From the NCBI GenBank assembly GCA_001512555.1, contig LFSK01000132.1, forward strand, positions 1 through 59,862: a DNA stretch of 59,862 nucleotides, written 5' to 3'. The position numbers and the translations under genes are program-made. Within the stretch, counting starts at the first letter, position 1. Every line of letters begins with the position of its first letter. The DNA is from Clostridiaceae bacterium DTU059. GTDB lineage: Bacteria; Bacillota; Clostridia; DSM-8532. The notes under the pieces were generated by a model, which saw nothing but the letters and a program-made list of their open reading frames with translations, was not told the origin of the DNA and made no database searches. Positions 9,265-17,986 of the stretch are shown here, one piece after another.

Positions 9265-9284
9265 ACTGCCAATATCAAAAAGCT

Positions 9285-9592
9285 TTGAAAGGGAGAGTAG
9301 GTATTGGAAATACCCTTGGGGATGGCATCATCCCCTGCAAGAGAGTCCGGCTGGTGGGAAAGGACGGGGAAAACCTATACCGAACATGGCCCTGGAGCTG
9401 CGCACCGAACGCTTTTTAGCCTTAGACTGCGACGGATGCACCCGTTAGCGTGCCGGAGTATAAACATGTATCTTTCATGTCGTACTCGTTGAGGCCTTTT
9501 CCCGCGAGGGAAGGGGTGAACAGGGGTGGTACCACGAAGCCTTTATAGCTCTCGTCCCCAAGTATAGTGCTTGGGGTTGGAGAGCTTTTTTA
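9285..9592 (+). promoter_or_regulatory. T-box riboswitch, methionine type, controlling metG
   Basis: A leader of about 300 nt that senses uncharged tRNA. It shows the stem I start (GGGAGAGTAGG), a specifier region with GAAC-ATG-G (candidate Met codon at 9386-9388), the conserved T-box GGGTGGTACCACG near 9525-9538, and a terminator hairpin followed by a T-run at the 3' end. Known mechanism: uncharged tRNA pairs its anticodon with the specifier and its CCA end with the T-box bulge, favouring the antiterminator so that metG is transcribed. The specifier was assigned by position relative to the conserved GAA and by agreement with the downstream gene. Confidence 0.9.
9547..9592 (+). terminator. 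Terminator of the metG T-box
   Basis: Stem AGCTCTC (9547-9553) pairs with GAGAGCT (9580-9586) and inner stem CCCCAAG pairs with CTTGGGG, followed by a T-run. It is mutually exclusive with the T-box antiterminator that uses the upstream T-box sequence. Confidence 0.88.
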
Positions 9593-9737
9593 TGTCTTCT
9601 ATCACGATTTTCGACCGCAGTTCATAATGTCGGCTGACGGGTTTTGTCCCATACGGAACAACTGGGATAAAGGCTTCCCGCAGAGGACGAATATTTTCGC
9701 ATAATCCCGGTAAATCATTAAAGAAAGGAAGGATATT

Positions 9738-11390
9738 ATGAAGATATTTATAGGGGGCGCCTGGCCCTATGCCAACGGATCCCTTCATATTGGTCATCTG
9801 TCCTCCCTGATCGGAGGGGATGTCCTTGCAAGATATCACAGACTCAAGGGGGACACGGTATGCTATGTTTCGGGCAGCGACTGCCACGGCACGCCCATCA
9901 CTATCAAGGCGAGAAAGGAAGGGGTGCATCCCTCCTCCATCTCAGACCATTATCACAGGGAGTTTGAGGATTCTTTCAAACGGCTGGGGTTTACCTATGA
10001 CAACTATGGGAGGACCAATTCCTCATCCCATAAGGCATTCGTTCAGGAATACTTCACAGTCCTTCAGCAGAAAGGCTTTCTCTATGAGAAGGAGGTTGAG
10101 CAGGTCTTTTGCAGCCGATGTAATCAATTCCTCCCCGACCGGTTTGTAGTTGGAAAATGCCCAGAATGCGGGAAAGACGCCAAGGGCGACCAATGCGATC
10201 ATTGCGGAAGCCTCTTGGATCCAGCACAGCTGGAGGACAGAAAGTGCGGGATCTGTAGCGCTGAGCCAGACTTCAAAGCTTCCACCCACCTTTTCATCCC
10301 CCTTAGCAGACTGGAAAAGGACATCAGAGATTTTCTCGGAAGGGCAGAGCATTGGAGGACTAACGCCATTGGTCTGACCGGAAGATACCTGGATGAAGGA
10401 CTTCCCGATCGGGCCGCCACAAGGGATATTGACTGGGGTATTGATGTCCCCCTCCCCGGCTTTGAGCATAAGAAGATATACGTCTGGCTGGAGGCAGTTC
10501 TGGGCTATCTTTCCGGATGCAGGCAGTGGTGTAGAAAGACCGGAAACAGCTTTGAGGGCTTTTGGGATCCGGATAGCACAGATATACGGCATTACTATGT
10601 CCACGGGAAGGATAATATCCCTTTCCATACGGTTATTCTGCCTGCACTTCTGCTGGCTCACGGCAACTTAAGGCTTCCGGACAGGATCCTATCCGCAGAG
10701 TATGAAACACTTGAGGGCAGAAAGATATCTACCAGCGGCAACTGGGCTGTGTGTGTTCCATATCTTCTGGAGCGTTATCAGCCTGATTCAATACGCTATT
10801 TCTTCGTGGCAAACGGTCCGGAGAAAAAGGATTCCGATTTTTCGTGGCAGGAATTCATAAACACCCATAACTCGGATCTTGCGGGGCAGTTTGGCAACCT
10901 GATAAACAGAACCCTTGTATTCATCAGGAAAAACTATGATTCAAAGGTGCCGGAAGGCTGTCTGGAGAATCAGGTCGGAGTGACCATTGAAGAAGCATTC
11001 AGGCTTTGTGGAAAGTTCATTGAGGAAGGATCCTTCCGTGATGCGCTTCAGGCTGCCTTTTTGCCTGTCCGGTTTGCCAATAAATACCTTGATGAAAGAA
11101 AACCCTGGATCAGCATTAAAGAGGACCCTGACGACTGTGCCCAGGTAATGTTCAATCTTGTTCAGATCATCGCAAGCCTCAGCCTTCTCCTGGAACCATT
11201 TATTCCATTTTCCTGCGTAAGGATAAGGGATATGCTGGGCGGAGTTGAGCACCCCGGATGGAAGCCCGTGTCAATCGAAGCAAACCGCAAATTGAATGAT
11301 CCTGTGATTCTGTTCCAACGCCTGGATAAGAAGGTGGCGCAGGAGGAAATAGATAGGTTGAAGGGTAACCTCTGCCTTGACAAAAACTAG
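9738..11390 (+). CDS. metG: Methionyl-tRNA synthetase (short form, KISTS variant)
   Basis: The 550-residue class I synthetase has the HIGH motif at residues 17-20 (LHIGHLSS) and a double zinc-knuckle insertion with four CxxC pairs (CSRC, CPEC, CDHC, CGIC, about residues 125-175). The second catalytic motif reads KISTS near residue 330 instead of canonical KMSKS. The anticodon-binding helices follow, but there is no C-terminal EMAP/tRNA-binding domain, which many bacterial MetRS carry. A GGAAGG site precedes the ATG. Expression is controlled by the Met T-box immediately upstream. The four-Cys-pair, KISTS form resembles archaeal-like or second MetRS types seen in some Firmicutes; whether this is the only MetRS of the organism cannot be told from this window. 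Confidence 0.93.
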   Translation: MKIFIGGAWPYANGSLHIGHLSSLIGGDVLARYHRLKGDTVCYVSGSDCHGTPITIKARKEGVHPSSISDHYHREFEDSFKRLGFTYDNYGRTNSSSHKAFVQEYFTVLQQKGFLYEKEVEQVFCSRCNQFLPDRFVVGKCPECGKDAKGDQCDHCGSLLDPAQLEDRKCGICSAEPDFKASTHLFIPLSRLEKDIRDFLGRAEHWRTNAIGLTGRYLDEGLPDRAATRDIDWGIDVPLPGFEHKKIYVWLEAVLGYLSGCRQWCRKTGNSFEGFWDPDSTDIRHYYVHGKDNIPFHTVILPALLLAHGNLRLPDRILSAEYETLEGRKISTSGNWAVCVPYLLERYQPDSIRYFFVANGPEKKDSDFSWQEFINTHNSDLAGQFGNLINRTLVFIRKNYDSKVPEGCLENQVGVTIEEAFRLCGKFIEEGSFRDALQAAFLPVRFANKYLDERKPWISIKEDPDDCAQVMFNLVQIIASLSLLLEPFIPFSCVRIRDMLGGVEHPGWKPVSIEANRKLNDPVILFQRLDKKVAQEEIDRLKGNLCLDKN

Positions 11391-11439
11391 ATAGTCCAGG
11401 TATAATAGGTGTACTATATGTATTAGTACACCTATTATA
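11377..11439 (+). promoter_or_regulatory. gntR-ABC operon promoter with a perfect 16-bp operator palindrome
   Basis: TTGACA (11377-11382, inside the last codons of metG) and TATAAT (11401-11406) with an 18-bp spacer form a promoter. The -10 box is itself the first part of an uninterrupted inverted repeat: TATAATAGGTGTACTA (11401-11416), 7-nt centre, and its exact complement at 11424-11439. The core GTGTAC...GTACAC type fits operators of YtrA-subfamily GntR repressors. It lies 38 bp upstream of the regulator gene, so autorepression is the natural inference. Confidence 0.8.
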
Positions 11440-11476
11440 CTTTACTGAGAGCGACTGAGCAGAAGGAGGGATTATC

Positions 11477-11863
11477 ATAATAATCATTGATATCCGGAGT
11501 CCTAAACCCATATACGAACAGATAAAGGACAATATCAAGCAGCTCATCGTCACCGGAGCCCTCTCGGAAGGTGAAAAACTGCCTTCGGTTCGGGAATTGG
11601 CACAATCCACCTCCATCAATCCAAACACCATACAAAAGGCCTACAAGGATCTGGAGTCCGATGGATTCATCTACTCTGTGGTGGGAAGGGGCAGTTTTGT
11701 TGCCGCTCCGCCTGGGAAGAAGGATCCGGAACGGATTGAATCCCTCATGTCATCCATTAGATCCGGAGTAAGAGAACTGCATTATCTTGGCCTGACCAGG
11801 CAGGAGATTCTTGAATTTATTGATAAAACCATTACGGTTGATAAGGAGGGTAAAAACCCATGA
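11477..11863 (+). CDS. GntR-family regulator, YtrA subfamily, with apparent non-canonical start
   Basis: Translation of the frame ending at 11863 gives about 128 residues: IDIRSPKPIYEQIKDNI, then a GntR winged helix (EGEKLPSVRELAQSTSINPN, NTIQKAYKDLESDGFIYSVV), then a short C-terminal dimerisation tail typical of YtrA. The frame has no ATG, GTG or TTG between its upstream stop (11456) and a TTG at 11597, which lies inside the helix-turn-helix. A strong AAGGAGGG site at 11463-11470 points to a start at ATA (11477) or the neighbouring ATC (11474) or ATT (11471); alignment with the usual YtrA N-terminus favours 11477. A single base change (11479 A to G) would restore ATG, so a sequencing error is possible. 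The stop overlaps the ABC ATPase start (ATGA). It probably represses its own operon through the upstream palindrome. Confidence 0.85.
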   Translation: MIIIDIRSPKPIYEQIKDNIKQLIVTGALSEGEKLPSVRELAQSTSINPNTIQKAYKDLESDGFIYSVVGRGSFVAAPPGKKDPERIESLMSSIRSGVRELHYLGLTRQEILEFIDKTITVDKEGKNP

Positions 11864-12756
11864 TTCAAGTAAGAGATCTGAAAAAATCCTTTGATGGTTT
11901 TTGGGCCTTGAATGGCGTAGATATTACAGCAAGAAGGGGTTCAGTCTATGGGCTGGTGGGGCCAAACGGGGCAGGAAAGACCACTCTTATCAAGCACCTG
12001 GCCGGCGTCTTCATACCTGACGGGGGAACCATCATGATTGACGGCCAGCCCAGCTTCGAAAATATCGGGGTAAAAGCTAAAACCGTCTACATTCCTGACG
12101 ATATCTATTTCTTCCCCCAGGCAAACCTGCTGGATATGAAAAAATTCTATCAATCCATATATCCGGTTTTTGACGAGGATCGTTTCAACAAGCTCTATGA
12201 TGTGTTCCCCTTCGATCCAAGGAAGAGTCTCAGACGTCTGTCCCGGGGTATGAAGAAGCAGGCGGCATTCTGGTTGGGGATTTGTTTGAAACCCGATCTC
12301 ATGCTGCTGGATGAGCCTGTGGACGGGCTTGACCCGGTAATGCGCAGGAAGGTGTGGAGTGTTCTCCTTCAGGATGTGGCAGACAGGAATATGACAGTAT
12401 TCGTTTCATCCCATAACCTGCGGGAATTGGAGGACGTCTGCGACCATGTGGGCATAATGCATGAGGGCAGAATCATACTTGAAAGAAATCTGTCGGAGAT
12501 CCAGAACAATATTATGAAGCTTCAGGTAGCCTTCGACGGACCGCTGCCTGAGGAGATGAATGAGCTTGATATTTTAAGCAGGCAATCCAGCGGCCGTGTA
12601 TGGGTTCTGATTGTTCGTGGCGACAGAGACAGTATAGTCAGCCATGTCAATAAGCTCCGCCCGATTATTATGGACGCTCTTCCCCTTACGTTGGAAGAAA
12701 TCTTTGTTTACGAGCTGGGAGGTATGAACTATGCAGTTAAAAACATCATCCTTTAA
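11860..12756 (+). CDS. ABC transporter ATP-binding protein (YtrB-like)
   Basis: The 298-residue ATPase has Walker A GPNGAGKTT (34-42), a modified signature LSRGMKKQ, Walker B LMLLDEPVDGLDP and the H-loop SSHNLRE. The ATG overlaps the stop codon of the GntR gene by four bases, implying translational coupling. Family context: GntR(YtrA)-ATPase-permease cassettes in Firmicutes respond to cell-wall-active agents or export small molecules; the substrate here is unknown. Its 3' end overlaps the permease gene by 26 bp, so the three genes form one operon. Confidence 0.93.
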   Translation: MIQVRDLKKSFDGFWALNGVDITARRGSVYGLVGPNGAGKTTLIKHLAGVFIPDGGTIMIDGQPSFENIGVKAKTVYIPDDIYFFPQANLLDMKKFYQSIYPVFDEDRFNKLYDVFPFDPRKSLRRLSRGMKKQAAFWLGICLKPDLMLLDEPVDGLDPVMRRKVWSVLLQDVADRNMTVFVSSHNLRELEDVCDHVGIMHEGRIILERNLSEIQNNIMKLQVAFDGPLPEEMNELDILSRQSSGRVWVLIVRGDRDSIVSHVNKLRPIIMDALPLTLEEIFVYELGGMNYAVKNIIL

Positions 12757-14668
12757 TAAGGGAATCTACTTTTTTAACCTGAAGCGTTTCTGGCTGATAG
12801 CCTTTTCATTCACCTTCCTGCTGACATTGAACATCATCGACTTTTTGGGTTTTGCATCGGAAAACACCTGGGGAAGATACGCTACCTATGCTCCAAATGA
12901 GATTGCCCGTGCGATTTTTGCACACAGCGATATGACGGCAACCCTGCTGTTCCCCTTTTTCAGCCTGGTATCAGCGCTGGCGGTCTTCTCCTATATACAC
13001 TTTCAAAGGAATACTGCCATGATCCACGCACTGCCCATAAACAGGAACAGCCTTTTTACGACCCATTACCTGTCTGGGCTGACCCTTGTTCTGCTGCCTT
13101 TGGCAGTATCAGGAGTGGTTCTGGTTGTAGGAGAGCTGCTGATGGGAATCACCCATGTCGGCTATTCACTTCTGTGGATTCTCGTCTCAGCCGTCATTCT
13201 GTTGCTTCTTTATTCCTTTGCAGTATTTGCCGGCATGTTCACAGGGCATCTGGCAGCCCACGCCCTCTTCTTTCTGATATTCAATTTCCTCGCAGTGTTT
13301 CTGGAAGAAGTTATAGGGACGGTTTTATCATCCCTTTTGTTTGGTTATGTCAGACCATATAACAGCCCTGTTGAACCCCTCTCGCCCATAGTTTATATTG
13401 AGAATCTCTTCTCAGGCTTCTCAAATGCCGAGGGCAATTATGTGCTTGTTACCTGCTATCTATTGGCGGGACTTGCCTTCACACTGGGAGCCCGTGCCAT
13501 CTACAGGAGACGTCATATGGAGACAGCCAGTGACGTCATCAGCCTCCAGATTATGAAGCCCGTCTTCAAATACAGTGTGGCCTTCTGCTCCTCCGCGCTT
13601 CTGGGCGACATTATTGTAAGCTTGATGAACTTCGGAAGAAGTTTTACCGTATTTGTTGTCAGCTACCTCATTGGCGGACTTATTGGCTATTATGCTGCCG
13701 AAATGCTTCTTAGAAAAACCTTCCGTGTTTTTAAAAACAATAAGGGATTTATTGCTTTTGCACTCATTATCGTACTGCTTCTCTCGGGAGTCCATTTTGA
13801 TTTCTTCGGTTATGAGACCTACGTTCCCGACGCCCGGGACGTGGAGATAATGCATGTGGGCAGTTATCGGGATGAATATGTCACAGTCGCGCTGGATCCC
13901 GAGAGCTATAGCCCTGAAAAACACAGATATTTTTTCTGGGACAGCGACTATATTGATAATCCTCCGGCCAAACTTGATGAAAACATGATCCGGATGCTCA
14001 GGCTGAAGGCCGGTGTTTTGGAAAAACCCGAGACCATTGAAAAAGCAGTAGCTCTCCATAGGACCATTGCACAGAATGCTTCATCCTTCAGCAACATGGG
14101 TGAAGAGAATGGCTTGTATCACTATAACGAATCCTCCGGTGTCCGCTATTTCAATCTTTCCATCACCTACCGCCTCAAAAACGGCAGGATAGTTGAAAGA
14201 GCCTATTACCTTCCCTATGCGGGCAACAGCAGCGTCGATCTTAAAACCAGCCTTCAGGAGTTGTTCACATCGGACGAGTACATGGAAAAGGCCAATCCCA
14301 TGCTCTTGGTTGAGCCTGAAGATCTAAACTTTATACATGTTTTGTTTTATGATGAGAGCGACACAGTTTTGAATCTGGCATCCACTGAGGAACTGGAGGG
14401 GTTCCTGGCGGCCTTTAAGCAGGACATCCTGAACACAGACCCGTTGGACCTGTTCCTGAATTACAAAGAGGTCAATCCCACCAGTATAGAAATCACCTTC
14501 AGTTTTAAGGAAGACAGGGCTCCCGTTATCCAGGAAGGCGGGATAACCCATATAACCGGTAATACCCGAACCATCAGGCTTTGGTTCGATTACCATCATA
14601 CCCTTGAGTATCTTGCAAAAAAATCGGCCATTGATCAGGCACTATGGCAAAAGATGGTTGATTACTGA
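12731..14668 (+). CDS. ABC transporter permease with large extracytoplasmic domain
   Basis: A 645-residue protein. The first ~330 residues hold several hydrophobic spans (for example 23-40, 69-90, 110-135, 140-175, 285-345 region) and the last ~280 residues are soluble and predicted to face outside, starting after the span that ends with LLLSGVHFDFFG. This is the plan of YtrC/YtrD-type permeases with a C-terminal domain. The gene overlaps the ATPase gene and has its own GGGAGG site inside that gene. It presumably forms the membrane channel for the ATPase. A terminator follows, so the operon ends here. Confidence 0.85.
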   Translation: MQLKTSSFNKGIYFFNLKRFWLIAFSFTFLLTLNIIDFLGFASENTWGRYATYAPNEIARAIFAHSDMTATLLFPFFSLVSALAVFSYIHFQRNTAMIHALPINRNSLFTTHYLSGLTLVLLPLAVSGVVLVVGELLMGITHVGYSLLWILVSAVILLLLYSFAVFAGMFTGHLAAHALFFLIFNFLAVFLEEVIGTVLSSLLFGYVRPYNSPVEPLSPIVYIENLFSGFSNAEGNYVLVTCYLLAGLAFTLGARAIYRRRHMETASDVISLQIMKPVFKYSVAFCSSALLGDIIVSLMNFGRSFTVFVVSYLIGGLIGYYAAEMLLRKTFRVFKNNKGFIAFALIIVLLLSGVHFDFFGYETYVPDARDVEIMHVGSYRDEYVTVALDPESYSPEKHRYFFWDSDYIDNPPAKLDENMIRMLRLKAGVLEKPETIEKAVALHRTIAQNASSFSNMGEENGLYHYNESSGVRYFNLSITYRLKNGRIVERAYYLPYAGNSSVDLKTSLQELFTSDEYMEKANPMLLVEPEDLNFIHVLFYDESDTVLNLASTEELEGFLAAFKQDILNTDPLDLFLNYKEVNPTSIEITFSFKEDRAPVIQEGGITHITGNTRTIRLWFDYHHTLEYLAKKSAIDQALWQKMVDY

Positions 14669-14715
14669 TTGCCTGTGTTTATCCATAAACCCAATAAAAC
14701 CCTATTATACGTTCC

Positions 14716-14745
14716 GGACTGCCTGAACAGGCAGTCCCCCTTTTT
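14716..14745 (+). terminator. Terminator of the gntR-ABC operon
   Basis: GGACTGCCT (14716-14724) pairs with AGGCAGTCC (14729-14737) around a GAAC loop, followed by CCC and a T-run ending at 14745. Confidence 0.85.
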
Positions 14746-14746
14746 C

Positions 14747-14775
14747 TTGCCACAAAAATAACAATAATATATATT
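14747..14775 (+). promoter_or_regulatory. Promoter of the LuxR-type regulator gene
   Basis: TTGCCA (14747-14752) and TATATT (14770-14775) with a 17-bp spacer, immediately after the preceding operon's terminator. Confidence 0.55.
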
Positions 14776-14817
14776 TATTAGTAATGCCAGAGAGTTTCCA
14801 CTATCAAGGGAGGATTT

Positions 14818-16347
14818 ATGAACAGGGAATTGGATATTATCCTTTCAAATATTGAAAATGCTGTTGAAAAAAAAGAATACGACACTGCCCTCTCGCTGAT
14901 TGAAGAAAACGTGGCAATTCTTTTTTCATCCCGCAACGTCAAGCCAGTAATTATTCTATTGGGAAATATCCCGGAAGACCGGTTTGTGACCCCTCTCCAG
15001 AAACTGATAAGGGGCTGGGTCAGTTTTATGTGCGGGGATGGTCAGGGTGTAATTAAGGTACTGGAAGAGTTGGAGCCATACGTTCTGACCTCTCCAGTGG
15101 AAAACTCGGTATACTGCGCCCTTAAAGCCGTATCAATATTTATGGACAATCAGGAGGAAGCGCTGAGCTCCGCAAAGCTTTCTGTTGAGGTGATGGAAAA
15201 GGACGCCAACAGTTTCTATATGGCAAACGCCAGGCTTACATACGGCCAGCTTCTTTCAAGCGTTGGGGATCACAGGAAGGCCGCCCATGAGTTCTTCTCC
15301 GCATACCATATTTTTAAGAAACACAAAAGTTACTTTCCGGCTGTGACATCCCTGGTTAATTACGGCATAAAGAAGCATGCTCTGGGTGAGATTGCCGATA
15401 TCGTAACCCTGTTCAGAAATGAATTGGCAGCATCCAGCAAATTTGATGATGATGGTGTATTCGAACTGCTCAAACTGCCGTTGGGCATTGCGTTCTTTGA
15501 GATGAACAGACAGAACCTGGCTGTTGAATACCTGGAAAGCGTAAAGCCGTTGATGTACCAACTGGATTTCGTTCATATGTATGGCGTGCTTGAGATGTAT
15601 CTGGCATACGCCTATGGTATCAGCGGATTATACAGTCGGGCCTATTCCCTGATAGATGAACTGGCCGGCAGGTTGTCCCGGCTGGGCTTCGAAAACGTCA
15701 ACACCTTATGTGCCGCACTGAGAGCTCATATCAACCTTCTTGAAGGTGTGCCGGTTTCGGATTCCGATAAGCAGCTTTTGGAGGCTGATTATCTGGCCGG
15801 CGGGAAACACACGCCCATAGGCACCTTGCTGATTCTGGCCAGATTAAAGCTGAACTCAGATATGGAAAGCTTCAGCATGAACGATCTTATAGCCTGGCAG
15901 GAATCACCGGCAACGGTTAAAAACGTTCCCTTTGCACAGACAGCAGCCATTTTGACGGCAGAATACTATTATCAGCTGAGGGAAATGGCCTACTGCCGGG
16001 AATATCTGGAGAAGGCGGTTGCCATCTATACCAACTACAGGCTATCCGCGCGCTTTCTGATAGAAAAGGTCGAATGCCTGAATCTTCTTAAGGAAATCAA
16101 CAGAGATTTGTATCACCTGGTGAATTCCCGGTGGGATGTAGAAGCTATTCCGGTGTCATTAACCCAAAGAGAGCATGAGATACTCTCCCTTATGGCTCTG
16201 GGTCTTTCCAGCAAGCAGATTTCCAATCAGTTGTGCATAGGGGCTGGCACCATCAAGTGGCATGTCAACAACATCTTCAACAAGCTCCATGTTAAAAGGC
16301 GCTCCCAGGCTGTAGCTCAGGCAAGAAAGCTGGGATTGTTGCGATGA
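14818..16347 (+). CDS. LuxR-family regulator with TPR-like helical N-terminus
   Basis: The 509-residue protein ends in a LuxR helix-turn-helix (about 445-505: LTQREHEILSLMALGLSSKQ, then GTIKWHVNNIFNKLHVKRRS). The first ~430 residues are all helical and repeat-like (for example the DAN..YMANARLTYGQLLSSVGDHRKA segment), resembling the TPR region of MalT-type regulators but without their ATPase (Walker A) module and without a receiver domain. It is therefore probably controlled by protein or ligand binding to the helical region, not by phosphorylation. It starts with a GGGAGG site at 14809 region, has its own promoter and stands as a single gene behind the ABC operon; a link to that exporter is possible but not shown. 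Confidence 0.82.
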   Translation: MNRELDIILSNIENAVEKKEYDTALSLIEENVAILFSSRNVKPVIILLGNIPEDRFVTPLQKLIRGWVSFMCGDGQGVIKVLEELEPYVLTSPVENSVYCALKAVSIFMDNQEEALSSAKLSVEVMEKDANSFYMANARLTYGQLLSSVGDHRKAAHEFFSAYHIFKKHKSYFPAVTSLVNYGIKKHALGEIADIVTLFRNELAASSKFDDDGVFELLKLPLGIAFFEMNRQNLAVEYLESVKPLMYQLDFVHMYGVLEMYLAYAYGISGLYSRAYSLIDELAGRLSRLGFENVNTLCAALRAHINLLEGVPVSDSDKQLLEADYLAGGKHTPIGTLLILARLKLNSDMESFSMNDLIAWQESPATVKNVPFAQTAAILTAEYYYQLREMAYCREYLEKAVAIYTNYRLSARFLIEKVECLNLLKEINRDLYHLVNSRWDVEAIPVSLTQREHEILSLMALGLSSKQISNQLCIGAGTIKWHVNNIFNKLHVKRRSQAVAQARKLGLLR

Positions 16348-16357
16348 ATATGATCAT

Positions 16358-16386
16358 TTGAAATCCCTATAGCCCCCTGCTATACT
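16358..16386 (+). promoter_or_regulatory. Promoter of the DUF6485 gene
   Basis: TTGAAA (16358-16363) and TATACT (16381-16386) separated by 17 bp, upstream of the small Cys-rich gene at 16422. Confidence 0.6.
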
Positions 16387-16421
16387 ATGGTCAGGGAAAA
16401 CATAGTCAAAGGAGTAGATCT

Positions 16422-16610
16422 ATGGATTGCAACAACCGCAACACATGTGCCTGTACATACCCTTGCTCACGGCATGGAAGATGCTGTGAATGCGTAGCTT
16501 ACCACCGAAGGAACGGTGAGGTTCCCGGCTGCTTCTTCTCCAAGGAAGGCGAGAGAACCTACGACCGATCCATTGAGAATCTTTACAGGGATTATACACG
16601 CGGCAGGTGA
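16422..16610 (+). CDS. Small Cys-rich protein, DUF6485-type
   Basis: A 62-residue protein with a dense Cys/His N-terminus: C3, C9, C11, C15, H18, C21-C22 and C24, then C37 ([20 protein letters not shown]). This pattern matches the small DUF6485 family found in Clostridia and is likely a metal (zinc or iron) site. An AAGGAG site precedes the ATG and a promoter lies just upstream. Its role is unknown. It is convergent with tyrS and ends 12 bp from the tyrS stop codon, with no clear terminator between them. Confidence 0.8.
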   Translation: MDCNNRNTCACTYPCSRHGRCCECVAYHRRNGEVPGCFFSKEGERTYDRSIENLYRDYTRGR

Positions 16611-16622
16611 ATCAGGCACAGC

Positions 16623-17837
16623 CTACGACTTGCTCAACCTGACAAAATGTTTCTTGCCTGCCTGAATTACATCTCCGTCCCGGACAGGGATTTTGAACCG
16701 ATCCGTCCTTTCAGAGTTCAGCCTGACACCGCCCTGGAGGATCAGCCGCCTTGCCTCGCTGGAACTGGATACGAATCCTGCCTCAACAAGAATCTTGACC
16801 AGATCGGTGTTTCCCTGATCGTCGGTGAATAGGGAAGCATCAAGACAAATCATATCCTTGGGAAGTTTCCTGTCCCGGAAAACGGTATTGAAATGTTCAA
16901 GGGCGCTATCTGCCGATTCCTTTCCATGATAAAGTCTTACGATTTCATGGGCAAGGCAGGCTTTGACGTCCCGCGGGTTCTCTCCCCTCTCCAGCTGCTT
17001 TCCATATTGGTCCACCTCATCGGGATGCAGATCGGTGCAGAGTTCAAAATACCGTATTATCAAATTGTCAGGAATGGCCATAACCTTTTCAAACATAAGA
17101 TTGGGCTCTTCATTGATGCCAATACTGTTTCCAAGGCTCTTGCTCATCTTTTCAACACCGTCTATCCCCTCCAGAATGGGCATGAACAGAGCAACCTGAC
17201 TCTCCTGATCATAATGTTTCTGAATATCCCGTCCCATAAGGATGTTAAACCTCTGATCGGTACCGCCCATTTCGATGTCGGCACGAATCATTACCGAATC
17301 ATAACCCTGCATAAGGGGATAGAAGAGTTCATGGAGTCCGATGGTCAGATTTGCATCGAACCGTGATTTAAAGTCGTCCCGTTCCAGGATCCTTGCCACC
17401 GTTGTCTTGCCCGCCAGCTCCAGAAGGTCGGCAAGGTTCATGGCGGATAGCCATTGGCTGTTGAAGCGGATCTCGGTTCTCTCCGACATCAGTATTCTGA
17501 ACAGCTGATCCCTGTATGTTTCAGCGTTCTTCAAGGTTTCCTCATGGGTCAATGGCTTTCTCGTCTTGGATTTTCCCGAGGGGTCGCCGATCATGGCTGT
17601 AAAATCACCAAGGATGAGCACCGCCCTATGACCCAATTCCTGTATCTGCCTGATCTTTCTTAACACCACTGCATGCCCCAGATGGAGGTCAGGAGCGGTA
17701 GGATCCAGGCCAAGCTTCACAACAAGGGGCTCCCCCTTCTCGGCAGCGGCAAGAAGCTTCTTCATAAGCTCTTCCTGATGGATGATTTCTGCCGCTCCTT
17801 TGGAAATGATTCGCATTTGCTCATGGACTTTTAACAT
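16623..17837 (-). CDS. tyrS: Tyrosyl-tRNA synthetase
   Basis: The 404-residue class I synthetase has the HLGH signature (PTAPDLHLGHAVVL), the KMSKS loop (KMSKSLGNSIGI) and a C-terminal S4 RNA-binding domain (VSSSSEARRLILQGGVRLN). The start at 17837 was chosen because AGGGAGGG lies just upstream; an in-frame start 11 codons earlier lacks a site. It charges tRNA-Tyr. Transcription is controlled by a tyrosine T-box leader on the same strand. The sequence is the TyrZ-like group by the long HLGH region and length, which is a judgement by eye. Confidence 0.95.
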   Translation of the reverse strand: MLKVHEQMRIISKGAAEIIHQEELMKKLLAAAEKGEPLVVKLGLDPTAPDLHLGHAVVLRKIRQIQELGHRAVLILGDFTAMIGDPSGKSKTRKPLTHEETLKNAETYRDQLFRILMSERTEIRFNSQWLSAMNLADLLELAGKTTVARILERDDFKSRFDANLTIGLHELFYPLMQGYDSVMIRADIEMGGTDQRFNILMGRDIQKHYDQESQVALFMPILEGIDGVEKMSKSLGNSIGINEEPNLMFEKVMAIPDNLIIRYFELCTDLHPDEVDQYGKQLERGENPRDVKACLAHEIVRLYHGKESADSALEHFNTVFRDRKLPKDMICLDASLFTDDQGNTDLVKILVEAGFVSSSSEARRLILQGGVRLNSERTDRFKIPVRDGDVIQAGKKHFVRLSKS

Positions 17838-17950
17838 TTCAAATACCCTCCCTAAAAACTCTAAGCCCATACGGAATGCCCAGCCTATACTTTTAAGAAG
17901 CTACGATACCTCCTGCCGGAAAGCACGGTCAAAACTCATCAATGAAGCAA

Positions 17951-17986
17951 TAAAAAAAGCTCCCATCCTCCCATGAGGACGAAAGC
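17951..17986 (-). terminator. Terminator of the tyrS T-box
   Basis: On the minus strand GCTTTCGTCCTC (17986-17975) pairs with GAGGATGGGAGC (17970-17959) around a 4-nt loop, followed by a long T-run (17958-17952). Confidence 0.88.

Noticed and set aside
13460-14059. 199-codon minus-strand frame inside the ABC permease
   Set aside because: It is antisense to a gene in a well-formed operon with overlapping starts, and its translation matches nothing recognised.
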